NCBI GenBank assembly: GCA_035530195.1
Contig: DATKVG010000102.1
Location: forward strand, 1 to 47,788
Source: JAPLKX01 sp035530195
GTDB taxonomy: Bacteria > Hydrogenedentota > Hydrogenedentia > Hydrogenedentales > SLHB01
Reading direction: 5' to 3'
DNA: 47,788 bases
Under the pieces are notes generated by a model that saw only the letters and a program-made list of their open reading frames with translations, had not been told where the DNA came from and did not search any database. Both the position numbers and the translations under genes were made by a program. How positions within the stretch are numbered: position 1 is the first letter of the stretch; every line of letters begins with the position of its first letter. This document shows positions 41,466 to 47,788 of the stretch, piece by piece.

Positions 41466-42983
41466 TTAGTCGTCGGAGCCGGAGAGTTCTGGTTGTTCTT
41501 CTTCGGGATCGACCGCGATGGCGTTGCGGTCGGTGGTCAGGAAGGTGAGCACGCCGAATGTGAGGCAGGATACCGCTACGCCGAACACGGATGCGTCCAC
41601 CTGTTCCATGAAGCGGTAGGCGCCGTCGCCGAGGGGGGCGATATCGAGCCGGTTTTTGAGTATGGCGAAGCCCTTATAGATCATGGTCAGGGCGCTTGCG
41701 GTAAGCATCGTGATGAATATGTTGCGCGTGAGCGCGGGCGACCTTTTCTTTGAGAGGACGCCAACGCACACGGGCAGGATGATCGCGGGCGCCCAGAGGT
41801 GGTACGTGAACAGGAGAAGTCCGATGATGTCGGACCACAGCACCGCCACCAGTATGGCGGCGCCGCCGAGCAGCGCGGAGCAGATGCGCGCGAGCCGGAG
41901 CATCCGACCGTCGTTGCGGTCTTTCCAGCCAAGCTGGTGTTCGAAGAGGTCTTTGATGAAGATCGCCGTGGACGAGTTGAGCGCGGAGTCGGCCGATGAC
42001 ATGACGGCCATCATGAGCGCGCCGATGACGAGGCCGCCGATGACGGGATTGTTCATTTTGCGGATGACCATGGGGAGCGCCTGCTGGGGGGCGATGTCGG
42101 GAAAGTGGATCCGCGCGTAGAGGGCTATGAAGAACAGTACGACGGGAAACGTGAGCGCCAGGAAGATCCCGACGCCGGCAATGCCGATCCGCGTTTCGCG
42201 GATATCTTTTCCAACGCAGTATCGGGTGGCGTAGCCGGGGGCGAACGTTTCGCCGAGGAAGAAAGCGAGGAAGGTGGTGACCAGAAAAATCCAGCCTTTC
42301 CCGCCTTCGATCTGGAAGAACGTGTGAGGGATGGCCGAGGTGGCCTCTTTCCATGAGGAGATGATGTCGGGTATGCAGGCCGCCAGCGTGACGAGGAAGC
42401 CGAAAATAAGGATAACGAACTGGTAGACGTCCGTGTGGATGACGGCCAGGAGCCCGCCCGCGGTGCTATAGGTGACCACGACTGCCCCGCCAATGATGAT
42501 GGCGAGGGCGAGCACCAGGGGCGAGTTGGTAAACTCGGGGAGGATAGCCGTCAGCACACTTCCGAACGCGGCCATCTGTGCGGCGACGATAAAAACGGAG
42601 AACAGAAGCGACAGAATCAGCACGAGAAAACGCGGACCTTCGCCAAACCGATGACCAAAATAGCCCGCGACCGTGTAAAGTTCCGCGTCGCGGAATTTCG
42701 GCGCGACCACCAGGCCCGAGAACAGGAAGTGGAGGTACCAGCCGGTGGACACGACAAGCATCAGCACGCCCCACTCGTAGGTTCGCCCGATGGCGCCGAT
42801 GCTCGAACCGCCGCCGATAACAGTCGCCCCCATCGTGCAAAACAGGAAAAACCAGCCGATGTTGCGCCCGGCCACGAGGAAATCGTCGGTGTCGCGGATC
42901 TTCCTGGCTTTAAGCACGCCTTTGAAGAAGATGAAGATCATGTAGGCAATGATGATGCCCCAGGTGATCAGGCCCCCCGCCAT
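41466..42983 (-). CDS. Sodium:solute symporter family transporter
   Basis: A 505-residue SSS-family transporter with about 13 helices. Seen: DDFLVAGRNIGWFFLFCTMG, GGGSSIGAIGRTYEWG (sodium-site region), TYSTAGGLLAVIHTDVYQF (the family's 'G-G-x-x-A-V-x-x-T-D-x-x-Q' signature), SSADSALNSSTAIFIKDLF, and an acidic end. Start at ATG 42983 behind GGAGG, five bases after the methyltransferase stop; an upstream open extension is rejected. As the last gene of the MarR-GNAT operon it probably imports the operon's substrate, most likely an amino acid or quaternary-amine type solute. Exact substrate unknown. Confidence 0.9.
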   Translation of the reverse strand: MAGGLITWGIIIAYMIFIFFKGVLKARKIRDTDDFLVAGRNIGWFFLFCTMGATVIGGGSSIGAIGRTYEWGVLMLVVSTGWYLHFLFSGLVVAPKFRDAELYTVAGYFGHRFGEGPRFLVLILSLLFSVFIVAAQMAAFGSVLTAILPEFTNSPLVLALAIIIGGAVVVTYSTAGGLLAVIHTDVYQFVILIFGFLVTLAACIPDIISSWKEATSAIPHTFFQIEGGKGWIFLVTTFLAFFLGETFAPGYATRYCVGKDIRETRIGIAGVGIFLALTFPVVLFFIALYARIHFPDIAPQQALPMVIRKMNNPVIGGLVIGALMMAVMSSADSALNSSTAIFIKDLFEHQLGWKDRNDGRMLRLARICSALLGGAAILVAVLWSDIIGLLLFTYHLWAPAIILPVCVGVLSKKRSPALTRNIFITMLTASALTMIYKGFAILKNRLDIAPLGDGAYRFMEQVDASVFGVAVSCLTFGVLTFLTTDRNAIAVDPEEEQPELSGSDD

Positions 42984-42988
42984 GACGC

Positions 42989-44104
42989 CTAGGCCTCCCG
43001 GGTCGAGATGCGCCAGCGCCCGAAAAGATCGGCCAGCCGCCGTTGAGGGTCGTAGACGGCGATTTGGGCGGGTGCGGCCCGCAACGCATCCAGTTCGATG
43101 CCCGCGAGGTGCCAGGAGGTGTCGCGGCCCCAGTATGCGTCGATCCACCGGGCAATCGTGTCAAACCCGTACCAGTACGACTCGTACCGGGACCACGTGC
43201 GAATGTGGCCCGTTTCGATTGTACGTTCCACTTCGTCGTTGACGCGGGTGAGCAGGAACCCGTCGCAGACTTTTTGGCCGTTGCGGTCGAACACGTCGAC
43301 GAGGATGGATTTGCTGGAGTCCCACGCCCGCTTGTACCGGCGCGGGACGAGCGTGAACCCGTTGTTGCGGGCGTATGTCTGGGGGGCGAGCCAGCGCGGC
43401 TGCCCGGAGACGTTCATGGTGGACTCGTAGTTGCCGAGCGCGTGCGACTGGACGGCTTCTTTGCGGTAGGCGCTGATGACGGCGATACCGGAGGCGGTTT
43501 CGGCGGCGCGCCGCAGCGATTTGAACAGTTGCTGCGCACCTTCGGGCCCCTGCATGACGCCGATGCTGTTGCATACGGTGACGAGCACGGGCAGAGGTTC
43601 CGGGTCCAGCGGTTCGAGGTCGAACGCGGAACCCTGGCGAAGCCACAATCGCTGGCCCAGCAGCGTTCCGAGGCCGGCTTCCCCCAGTTTCCCGGCGGCA
43701 AGGTTGATCAGTTCGGAGGAAAGATCGATCCCGCCGATCAACTCGATCCCGCCGCCGGTTTCACCGGCCAGGACGGGGTCGTAGTCCAGGTCGCGGCGTG
43801 AGGCGCGGGCGCGGGCGAGATTCTCGGCGTCGGCAGCGGGCAACTGATCGCCGCGCGTGGTTTTAAGGCCGTAACGCAGGTGCAACCGGCCCGAACCGCA
43901 GCCAACATCGATCACGTGCAGCGGCTTTCCGGATCGTTCTGCCAGAAAAGCCAGGACGCGGTCAAGGAATTCTTCTTCAAATGCTTCGTAAGCCACGACG
44001 TCGGGATGGCCGTGAACGATATTGCGCTCGTACGCGGCGGCACATTGGTCCCACACGCCGCGGTCGCGGTCGCACGCCTGCGTGAGCCCGGTGTCGTTCG
44101 TCAT
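42989..44104 (-). CDS. SAM-dependent methyltransferase (operon gene 3)
   Basis: A 371-residue methyltransferase. The N-terminal part is a class I domain with HVIDVGCGSGRLHLRYG (motif I, about 62-78), GGIDLSSELINLAAGKLGE (motif II region) and LVTVCNSIGVMQGP (motif IV). The C-terminal 150 residues are an extra domain of unknown type with RYKRAWDSSKSILVDVFDR and YESYWYGFDTIARWI. It follows the racemase gene by ten bases and precedes the symporter by five. In this context N-methylation of an amino acid derivative is a reasonable idea, but nothing in the sequence proves the substrate. Confidence 0.82.
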   Translation of the reverse strand: MTNDTGLTQACDRDRGVWDQCAAAYERNIVHGHPDVVAYEAFEEEFLDRVLAFLAERSGKPLHVIDVGCGSGRLHLRYGLKTTRGDQLPAADAENLARARASRRDLDYDPVLAGETGGGIELIGGIDLSSELINLAAGKLGEAGLGTLLGQRLWLRQGSAFDLEPLDPEPLPVLVTVCNSIGVMQGPEGAQQLFKSLRRAAETASGIAVISAYRKEAVQSHALGNYESTMNVSGQPRWLAPQTYARNNGFTLVPRRYKRAWDSSKSILVDVFDRNGQKVCDGFLLTRVNDEVERTIETGHIRTWSRYESYWYGFDTIARWIDAYWGRDTSWHLAGIELDALRAAPAQIAVYDPQRRLADLFGRWRISTREA

Positions 44105-44114
44105 GGGCTTCTCC

Positions 44115-45284
44115 TCACGCGGGTTTGGCGGAGGCTACCCCGTCCAACATCGTGGCCGCGCCGAAAGCGGCTTCGGATAGGGGGGATATGTGGTCCCGAA
44201 TCTCGTCCAGCGGGGGTAGTATCTCTTTGGCGACGTATTTTGAATCCATCAGGCGCAGCAGCGCGGAATAGTTGACGCGGAAGGCGATGCGCTCGCCGAC
44301 TTGGAGTTTATCGACGTTTTCACCGAGGTTGACCACGGAGATATCGCTGCTGGCGCCGGCAATTTTGTACCGGGTATCGAGAGGCGTAATGCCGTTGATG
44401 TCGGTGTCGAGATGGCCGATGCTGACCAGTGCCCGGTACCCGCGCTGGCCGGGCGAGGTGTCGGGGCATGCTTCGGTTTCGAACGGCGTCATGGTGGTGG
44501 TTTCACCGAGTGGCGCCAAGCCCTTTTTCTTGACTTCAGCGATTTCGGCCTCGAGCCGCATCACGTCGTTTCGCAGTTCCGGGAGCGTGCCGCCGTTGAT
44601 CAGGTCGGTGCCAAGGAAGGCCGCCTCGCCGATGCGCGAGTGGTTTACGGCGGATGGCATCTGGCCCTCCAGCAAAAGGGGCAGGGTCGCGGTGACTCCC
44701 GCGGAGATAATGGGCAGCGGCTGGCGGAACTTCAACTCGAGCAGTTCGCGGTACAGCACGAGCTGCATCAGATGGTCGACGGTGGGAACGGTCCCCGCCA
44801 GGCACCCGAGGTTGCCGCCGATTCCGGCAACTTCGATGTTGGGCAGTTCGAAGACTTTCTTGTAGAAGTTGACGAGACTGCCAGGCAGGATGCCCTCGCG
44901 CAGGTCGCCGAGTTCGATCATGATGATGATGCGGTGGATCTTGTCGAGCCGTGCCGCGTGATCGTTGATGGCGCGGATCACCTCGATTTCACTGTTGAGG
45001 CTGATGTCGGACAGGGCGGCCACTTCGCCCGCCCTGGACAAGTCGGGTATTCGGAGATACCATTTTTCGGCGCCCGGCATGCACCGGCTGACTTGATTCA
45101 GGTTCGAGAGGCGCGAGTCGCCCACGCTGGTGACGCCGAGCGCGTGGAGGGCGCGCAGCGTATCGGCATGGCCGCACAGCACCTTGGTAACCAGCGTCCA
45201 CGAACTGCCGTTGGCGCGGATCCACCTGTCGATCACTTTCAAATTATAGTGGAGCGCTTCGATGTTGATGACGAGCCGGTTCAT
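44115..45284 (-). CDS. PLP-dependent ornithine/alanine racemase-like enzyme
   Basis: A 389-residue fold-III PLP enzyme. LVINIEALHYNLKVIDRWI (strand and helix 1) leads to LVTKVLCGH (the T-K-V lysine as PLP anchor), then VTSVGDSRLSNL, LRIPDLSRAGEV, ALSDISLNSEIEVI, IIIMIELGDLREGI and GIGGNLGCLAG. The D-S-R-x-x-N-L, S-L-N-S-E and G-D-L-R-E-G blocks are those of the ornithine racemase (Orr) branch. ATG 45284 overlaps the stop of the MarR-GNAT gene as ATGA, which implies translational coupling. The substrate is probably a basic amino acid or its derivative; the methyltransferase and symporter after it belong to the same operon. Confidence 0.85.
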   Translation of the reverse strand: MNRLVINIEALHYNLKVIDRWIRANGSSWTLVTKVLCGHADTLRALHALGVTSVGDSRLSNLNQVSRCMPGAEKWYLRIPDLSRAGEVAALSDISLNSEIEVIRAINDHAARLDKIHRIIIMIELGDLREGILPGSLVNFYKKVFELPNIEVAGIGGNLGCLAGTVPTVDHLMQLVLYRELLELKFRQPLPIISAGVTATLPLLLEGQMPSAVNHSRIGEAAFLGTDLINGGTLPELRNDVMRLEAEIAEVKKKGLAPLGETTTMTPFETEACPDTSPGQRGYRALVSIGHLDTDINGITPLDTRYKIAGASSDISVVNLGENVDKLQVGERIAFRVNYSALLRLMDSKYVAKEILPPLDEIRDHISPLSEAAFGAATMLDGVASAKPA

Positions 45285-46300
45285 GGCGAATACCTCATCT
45301 CCGCGTATTTGCTCGTGAATCCGACACGCTCGTACAGGCGCCGGGCCGGATTGTCGTATTCGACGTGTAGCTTCACACTCCCTTCCGCCAGACACAGCCC
45401 GCGCTCCACAAGCTGCCGGCCCAGGCCTTTCCCCCGCAACGGCGGGTCGACCGCCACAAACAGCAGCAGATTCTCGGGCACGTACCCGCCCATCCCCGTG
45501 CGGAGCATCACCAGCGCCCCCGCCGTCTTCCCGTCATGTTCCGCCACCAGGATAAACCCGCCGCCGTTGAGCGCGTCGCGCAGGCCCCGAGCAATGTCTT
45601 CGAACGTGTCGCTGTACGGTTTGAGCGCCTCCTGCAGAAATGCCGCCAGGTCGTGCAATCCGCCCCGCGCGGCAAAATCGGCCGGCTGCCGAAGTTCCCG
45701 AAGCCGGAACTCGGCCGCATCGACCGATCGCGGCGGCGCGTCGCCATCCGCGGGTGCGGCGGCATCGGCATGTTTCGCGCCGTGGCCGTCTGCCGACCGC
45801 AACGTGTCCTCCGTCGCATCGAGCGGATAGATCGCCAGCATGGGCGCCGCGTCCAGATGTTCGGCGTTCATCATACAGGCTACGCGTTCCAGCGACGACA
45901 GGATCTGCGCCTGTTCCCACTCGTGCAGTTTCTCCAACTCCCGCACAAACCGCTCCTGGAGCAACGGCGGTGCGCCGCTTAGGACCTGCCTCGCGCCGTC
46001 CGTGCACGTCACCAGCACGTTGCGCCGGTCACGCCCGTTGCGGCCCCGCCGAACCAGATCCCGCTGCTCGAGCCGGTCGACTATGCCCGTCGCCGTGGCG
46101 TTGCCGATGCTGATGCGGCGCGCAAGCTCGCCTATCGCGATTTCACCGTTCCGTTCAATCTCGCGCAACAATATGAGCTGCGGACTCGTAAGACTGTGAG
46201 TCTGCACAAGACGACGGGAGTGAAGGTCTACCGCGCGCATAACTCTGCGTAACGCCACCAGAATCCGCTCGGTGAGCCCTAACGCATTGGGATTAACCAT
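45281..46300 (-). CDS. MarR-type regulator fused to a GNAT acetyltransferase
   Basis: A 339-residue bifunctional protein. Residues about 5-150 are a MarR winged helix: SLTSPQLILLREIERNGEIA, ISIGNATATGIVDRLEQRDL (recognition helix), and the basic wing RRGRNGRDRRNVLV. After an A/D-rich linker (about 165-195), the GNAT domain spans about 200-339: HDLAAFLQEALKPYSDTFED, GGFILVAEHDGKTAGALVML, LLFVAVDPPLRGKGLGRQLV (the R-x-x-G-x-G/A acetyl-CoA loop) and YDNPARRLYERVGF. ATG 46300 with AAAGGA upstream is chosen. The dyad in its own promoter (46325-46357) suggests autoregulation, perhaps tuned by the acetyl-CoA or amino-acid ligand. It heads the operon with racemase, methyltransferase and symporter. 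Confidence 0.9.
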   Translation of the reverse strand: MVNPNALGLTERILVALRRVMRAVDLHSRRLVQTHSLTSPQLILLREIERNGEIAIGELARRISIGNATATGIVDRLEQRDLVRRGRNGRDRRNVLVTCTDGARQVLSGAPPLLQERFVRELEKLHEWEQAQILSSLERVACMMNAEHLDAAPMLAIYPLDATEDTLRSADGHGAKHADAAAPADGDAPPRSVDAAEFRLRELRQPADFAARGGLHDLAAFLQEALKPYSDTFEDIARGLRDALNGGGFILVAEHDGKTAGALVMLRTGMGGYVPENLLLFVAVDPPLRGKGLGRQLVERGLCLAEGSVKLHVEYDNPARRLYERVGFTSKYAEMRYSP

Positions 46301-46324
46301 GAAGAGTCCTTTGCGTAAAGATAT

Positions 46325-46367
46325 TTTGTGTGCGAAACATTGTAGCGGACACACACTCCCACGTCAA
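46325..46367 (-). promoter_or_regulatory. Promoter with MarR-type dyad for the MarR-GNAT operon
   Basis: Minus strand: TTGACG (46367-46362), 17-base spacer, TACAAT (46344-46339). TGTGTG (46327-46332) and CACACA (46350-46355) form a dyad centred at about 46341, inside the -10 hexamer. That is the placement expected for a repressor that blocks its own promoter. The start codon is 39 bases downstream. Confidence 0.65.
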
Positions 46368-46457
46368 CTAAACAACAGGATTTCTAACCACCTCGATAGA
46401 TGGATATCTTGTAACCCCAGGTGTATCAATAGGTTGGCTCTCGGCCAACTCCCCCAT

Positions 46458-47387
46458 TCAGGCGTGCGGATGGCTGTCCCGGTAGACCTGTTTCAGCCGG
46501 TCGATGCTGACGTGGGTGTAGATCTGGGTGCTCGAGAGGCTTTCGTGCCCGAGGAGTTCCTGGACGACCCGGAGGTCGGCGCCCGCGTTGAGCATGTGCG
46601 TGGCGAACGTGTGGCGGAGCGTGTGCGGCGAGATTTCCCGCCGCCCAGGCAGGATTTGGCGGACATATTTCTCGACGATCCGCTGGACGCTCCGCGTCGT
46701 GAGCGGCCCGCCGCGGTGGTTGACGAACAGCCGGTCGTGCTGCGGCTCACCCAACTGTGGCCGCACCCGGAGGTAGTCGCGCAACGCCAGGACGGCGTAT
46801 TGGCCGAGTTGGCCGAGCCGCTCTTTGCGGCGTTTGCCGAGCACGCGCATCAGGCCCGTGTCGAGGTCGAGACTCTCGATGTTAAGCGCGGCCAGTTCCG
46901 CGGCACGGATGCCGCTGCTGTACAGGACCTCCAGCAACGCCCTATCCCGGACGCCGAGCGGCTGGGACGTGTCCGGCGCCTCGACAAGCGCCGTGACTTC
47001 GGGGATTGTGAGCGCCTCGGGCAGGTTGCGGCCCAGTTTGGGCGACCGGACCGTCTGCGCCGGGTTGTCCTCGAGCAAGCCCGACCGGACGCAGAACTTG
47101 TACACGGCCCGGATCGACGCCAGCTTCCGCGCGGACGTACGCGCGCTGCCGCCGCGCGTCTGGACATGCGCCAGGTACCCCCGCACGTCATTCCGAACCG
47201 CACGGCCAAGCACGTCGAGCGACGCCGGCGGGTGCGGCTCCCCTTCATCCCGCTCGAACGCCGCGGGCCCGTGTGCGACGTAGTCGCAGAACTGGTCCAG
47301 GTCGGAAAGGTACGCACGCAACGTGTGCGGCGAATAACCTTTCTCGGCCTCGAGGTAGTCTACAAAAGGCTCCAATCCCGGGCGCAT
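46458..47387 (-). CDS. xerC: Tyrosine recombinase XerC/XerD-type
   Basis: A 309-residue tyrosine recombinase with the SAM-like N-terminal domain (LEAEKGYSPHTLRAYLSDLD) and the complete catalytic set: SSGIRAAELAALN (first Arg), the GKRRKERLG beta-hairpin (Lys), ISPHTLRHTFATHM (H-x-x-R), LLGHESLSSTQIYTHVS (His and the nucleophilic Tyr). Length and motifs match XerC/XerD, which resolve chromosome dimers at dif. C rather than D cannot be decided. No dif-like 28-mer was identified next to it. It is separate from the MarR operon (about 90 bases to that promoter). Confidence 0.92.
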   Translation of the reverse strand: MRPGLEPFVDYLEAEKGYSPHTLRAYLSDLDQFCDYVAHGPAAFERDEGEPHPPASLDVLGRAVRNDVRGYLAHVQTRGGSARTSARKLASIRAVYKFCVRSGLLEDNPAQTVRSPKLGRNLPEALTIPEVTALVEAPDTSQPLGVRDRALLEVLYSSGIRAAELAALNIESLDLDTGLMRVLGKRRKERLGQLGQYAVLALRDYLRVRPQLGEPQHDRLFVNHRGGPLTTRSVQRIVEKYVRQILPGRREISPHTLRHTFATHMLNAGADLRVVQELLGHESLSSTQIYTHVSIDRLKQVYRDSHPHA

Positions 47388-47632
47388 GATCGAGATTATA
47401 GCAGCCTCGAACGAAGTCCGAAATTGTCAGTCAAAAAGTCCGCCGTTATAGCTGCTAACTTAACCGTAGGCCAGAGTCCTATAAGAGGTTTCCGGTTTTC
47501 TGGCAGGGGTGGTGTCAGAAAAACTTTTTATCTCGCGCTCGTTCAACCACTTACGTTTCTCGAACCATGCCAAAATGGCAAAAAGAGAGCACCAAATGCA
47601 CATATGAAATAGAGGGAGTTGATCAAGGATCA
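47388..47632. other. Intergenic region, no gene seen
   Basis: Upstream of xerC. The composition shifts to AT-rich and low complexity; no promoter good enough to list, no coding frame with domain content. Confidence 0.4.
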
Positions 47633-47653
47633 ATTAAGAATTAAGAATTAAGA
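47633..47653. repeat. 7-base tandem repeat, three copies
   Basis: ATTAAGA three times without interruption. Confidence 0.85.
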
Positions 47654-47699
47654 ATGGTGCGAGGATGACGGACAAAGGGTAGGGGACGAAGGATGAATG

Positions 47700-47738
47700 G
47701 ATTGCGGATTGCAGATTGCGGATTGGGGATTGCAGATT
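47700..47738. repeat. 7-base tandem repeat, five and a half copies
   Basis: GATTGCG, GATTGCA, GATTGCG, GATTGGG, GATTGCA, GATT. Same period as the 47633 repeat but unrelated sequence. Probably slippage-grown. Confidence 0.85.
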
Positions 47739-47788
47739 TTTTGAAGCAGAAGGGGCAGAAGAGCAGGCTGGAGGAAAGGATGAAGGAT

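Noticed and set aside
42984..43148. Upstream extension of the symporter
   Set aside because: R/P-rich sequence overlapping the methyltransferase end; GGAGG and the membrane start fit ATG 42983.
44301..45830. Plus-strand open frame of 509 codons
   Set aside because: Antisense to the racemase and MarR-GNAT genes, which are well supported.
46272..47612. Plus-strand open frame of 446 codons
   Set aside because: Antisense to xerC, whose full catalytic set is visible.
47633..47738. 7-base repeats as a replication origin (iteron-like)
   Set aside because: Units are short and low complexity, with no replication gene or DnaA boxes nearby.

Overview
The window reads as GC-rich bacterial chromosome from an uncultured, probably anaerobic or facultative heterotroph. 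The best guess is the PVC/Hydrogenedentota-Planctomycetota neighbourhood. The clues are a Tat-signal Gfo/Idh/MocA oxidoreductase beside a sugar isomerase, secreted sialidase-like and ThuA-type proteins, M56/BlaI sensor pairs with carboxypeptidase-regulatory-like domains, a membrane-fused ECF sigma factor, EF-hand 'SELLRLI' relics and many short palindromic intergenic repeats. This placement is inference from gene content; there is no rRNA or marker gene to settle it. No tRNA, rRNA or CRISPR array was seen.

Layout. (1) 1-1.7 kb: a decayed junction where the 3' part of an IS1634-type transposase abuts the 3' end of a thiamine-dependent E1-beta (transketolase-like) gene. (2) 1.7-8.2 kb, minus strand: a 2-oxoacid/aryl-acid module (IorA, IorB, a methyltransferase, two PaaK-type acyl-CoA ligases and an ACT-domain protein) with a 129-bp paired-palindrome element inside it. 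(3) 8.4-10.1 kb: a HicBA toxin-antitoxin pair, a putative PD-(D/E)XK nuclease with homing-endonuclease-associated repeats, and the 5' stump of a radical SAM gene. (4) 10.1-15.5 kb: BlaI repressor, a giant M56 (BlaR1-like) membrane protease carrying many beta-sandwich domains, and a small anchored relative. (5) 15.5-17.3 kb: a gene graveyard holding a beta-sandwich C-terminus, a solute-binding-protein 5' end fused in frame to an ISL3 transposase 3' end, and a broken hicBA. (6) 17.4-21.6 kb: the intact radical SAM gene and, convergent to it, an ECF sigma factor fused through a membrane helix to large extracytoplasmic domains. (7) 22.2-26.9 kb: a three-gene sulfur operon (secreted CstB-like metallo-hydrolase/rhodanese, YeeE, YedE-rhodanese fusion). 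(8) 27.5-36.6 kb: M20 peptidase, dodecin, sialidase-like protein, and a four-gene run (isochorismatase-ThuA, HEAT protein, Gfo/Idh/MocA oxidoreductase, sugar isomerase), then a DUF2238 membrane protein. (9) 36.7-39.8 kb: repeats and relics, a large orphan glycosidase-like protein, and a 39-residue lysine-rich histone-like peptide with its own strong promoter and terminator. (10) 39.8-47.4 kb, minus strand: a membrane glycosyltransferase, a coupled operon (MarR-GNAT, ornithine/alanine-racemase-like, methyltransferase, sodium:solute symporter) under a promoter with a MarR-type dyad, and XerC.

How it fits together. Three signal-transduction designs occur: BlaI/M56, a tethered sigma factor with a candidate self-type promoter, and an autoregulated MarR fusion. 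The sulfur operon looks like periplasmic persulfide or thiosulfate handling coupled to import. Dispersed repeats are frequent: a ~170-bp element in three copies, a REP-like 26-bp palindrome at four sites including one inside a coding sequence, and a 150-bp hairpin element. The hicBA/radical-SAM locus exists as an intact copy plus stumps, which points to past duplication and deletion. The most interesting items are the tethered sigma factor, the MarR-GNAT/racemase operon, the lysine-rich micro-protein and the uncharacterised 170-bp repeat.
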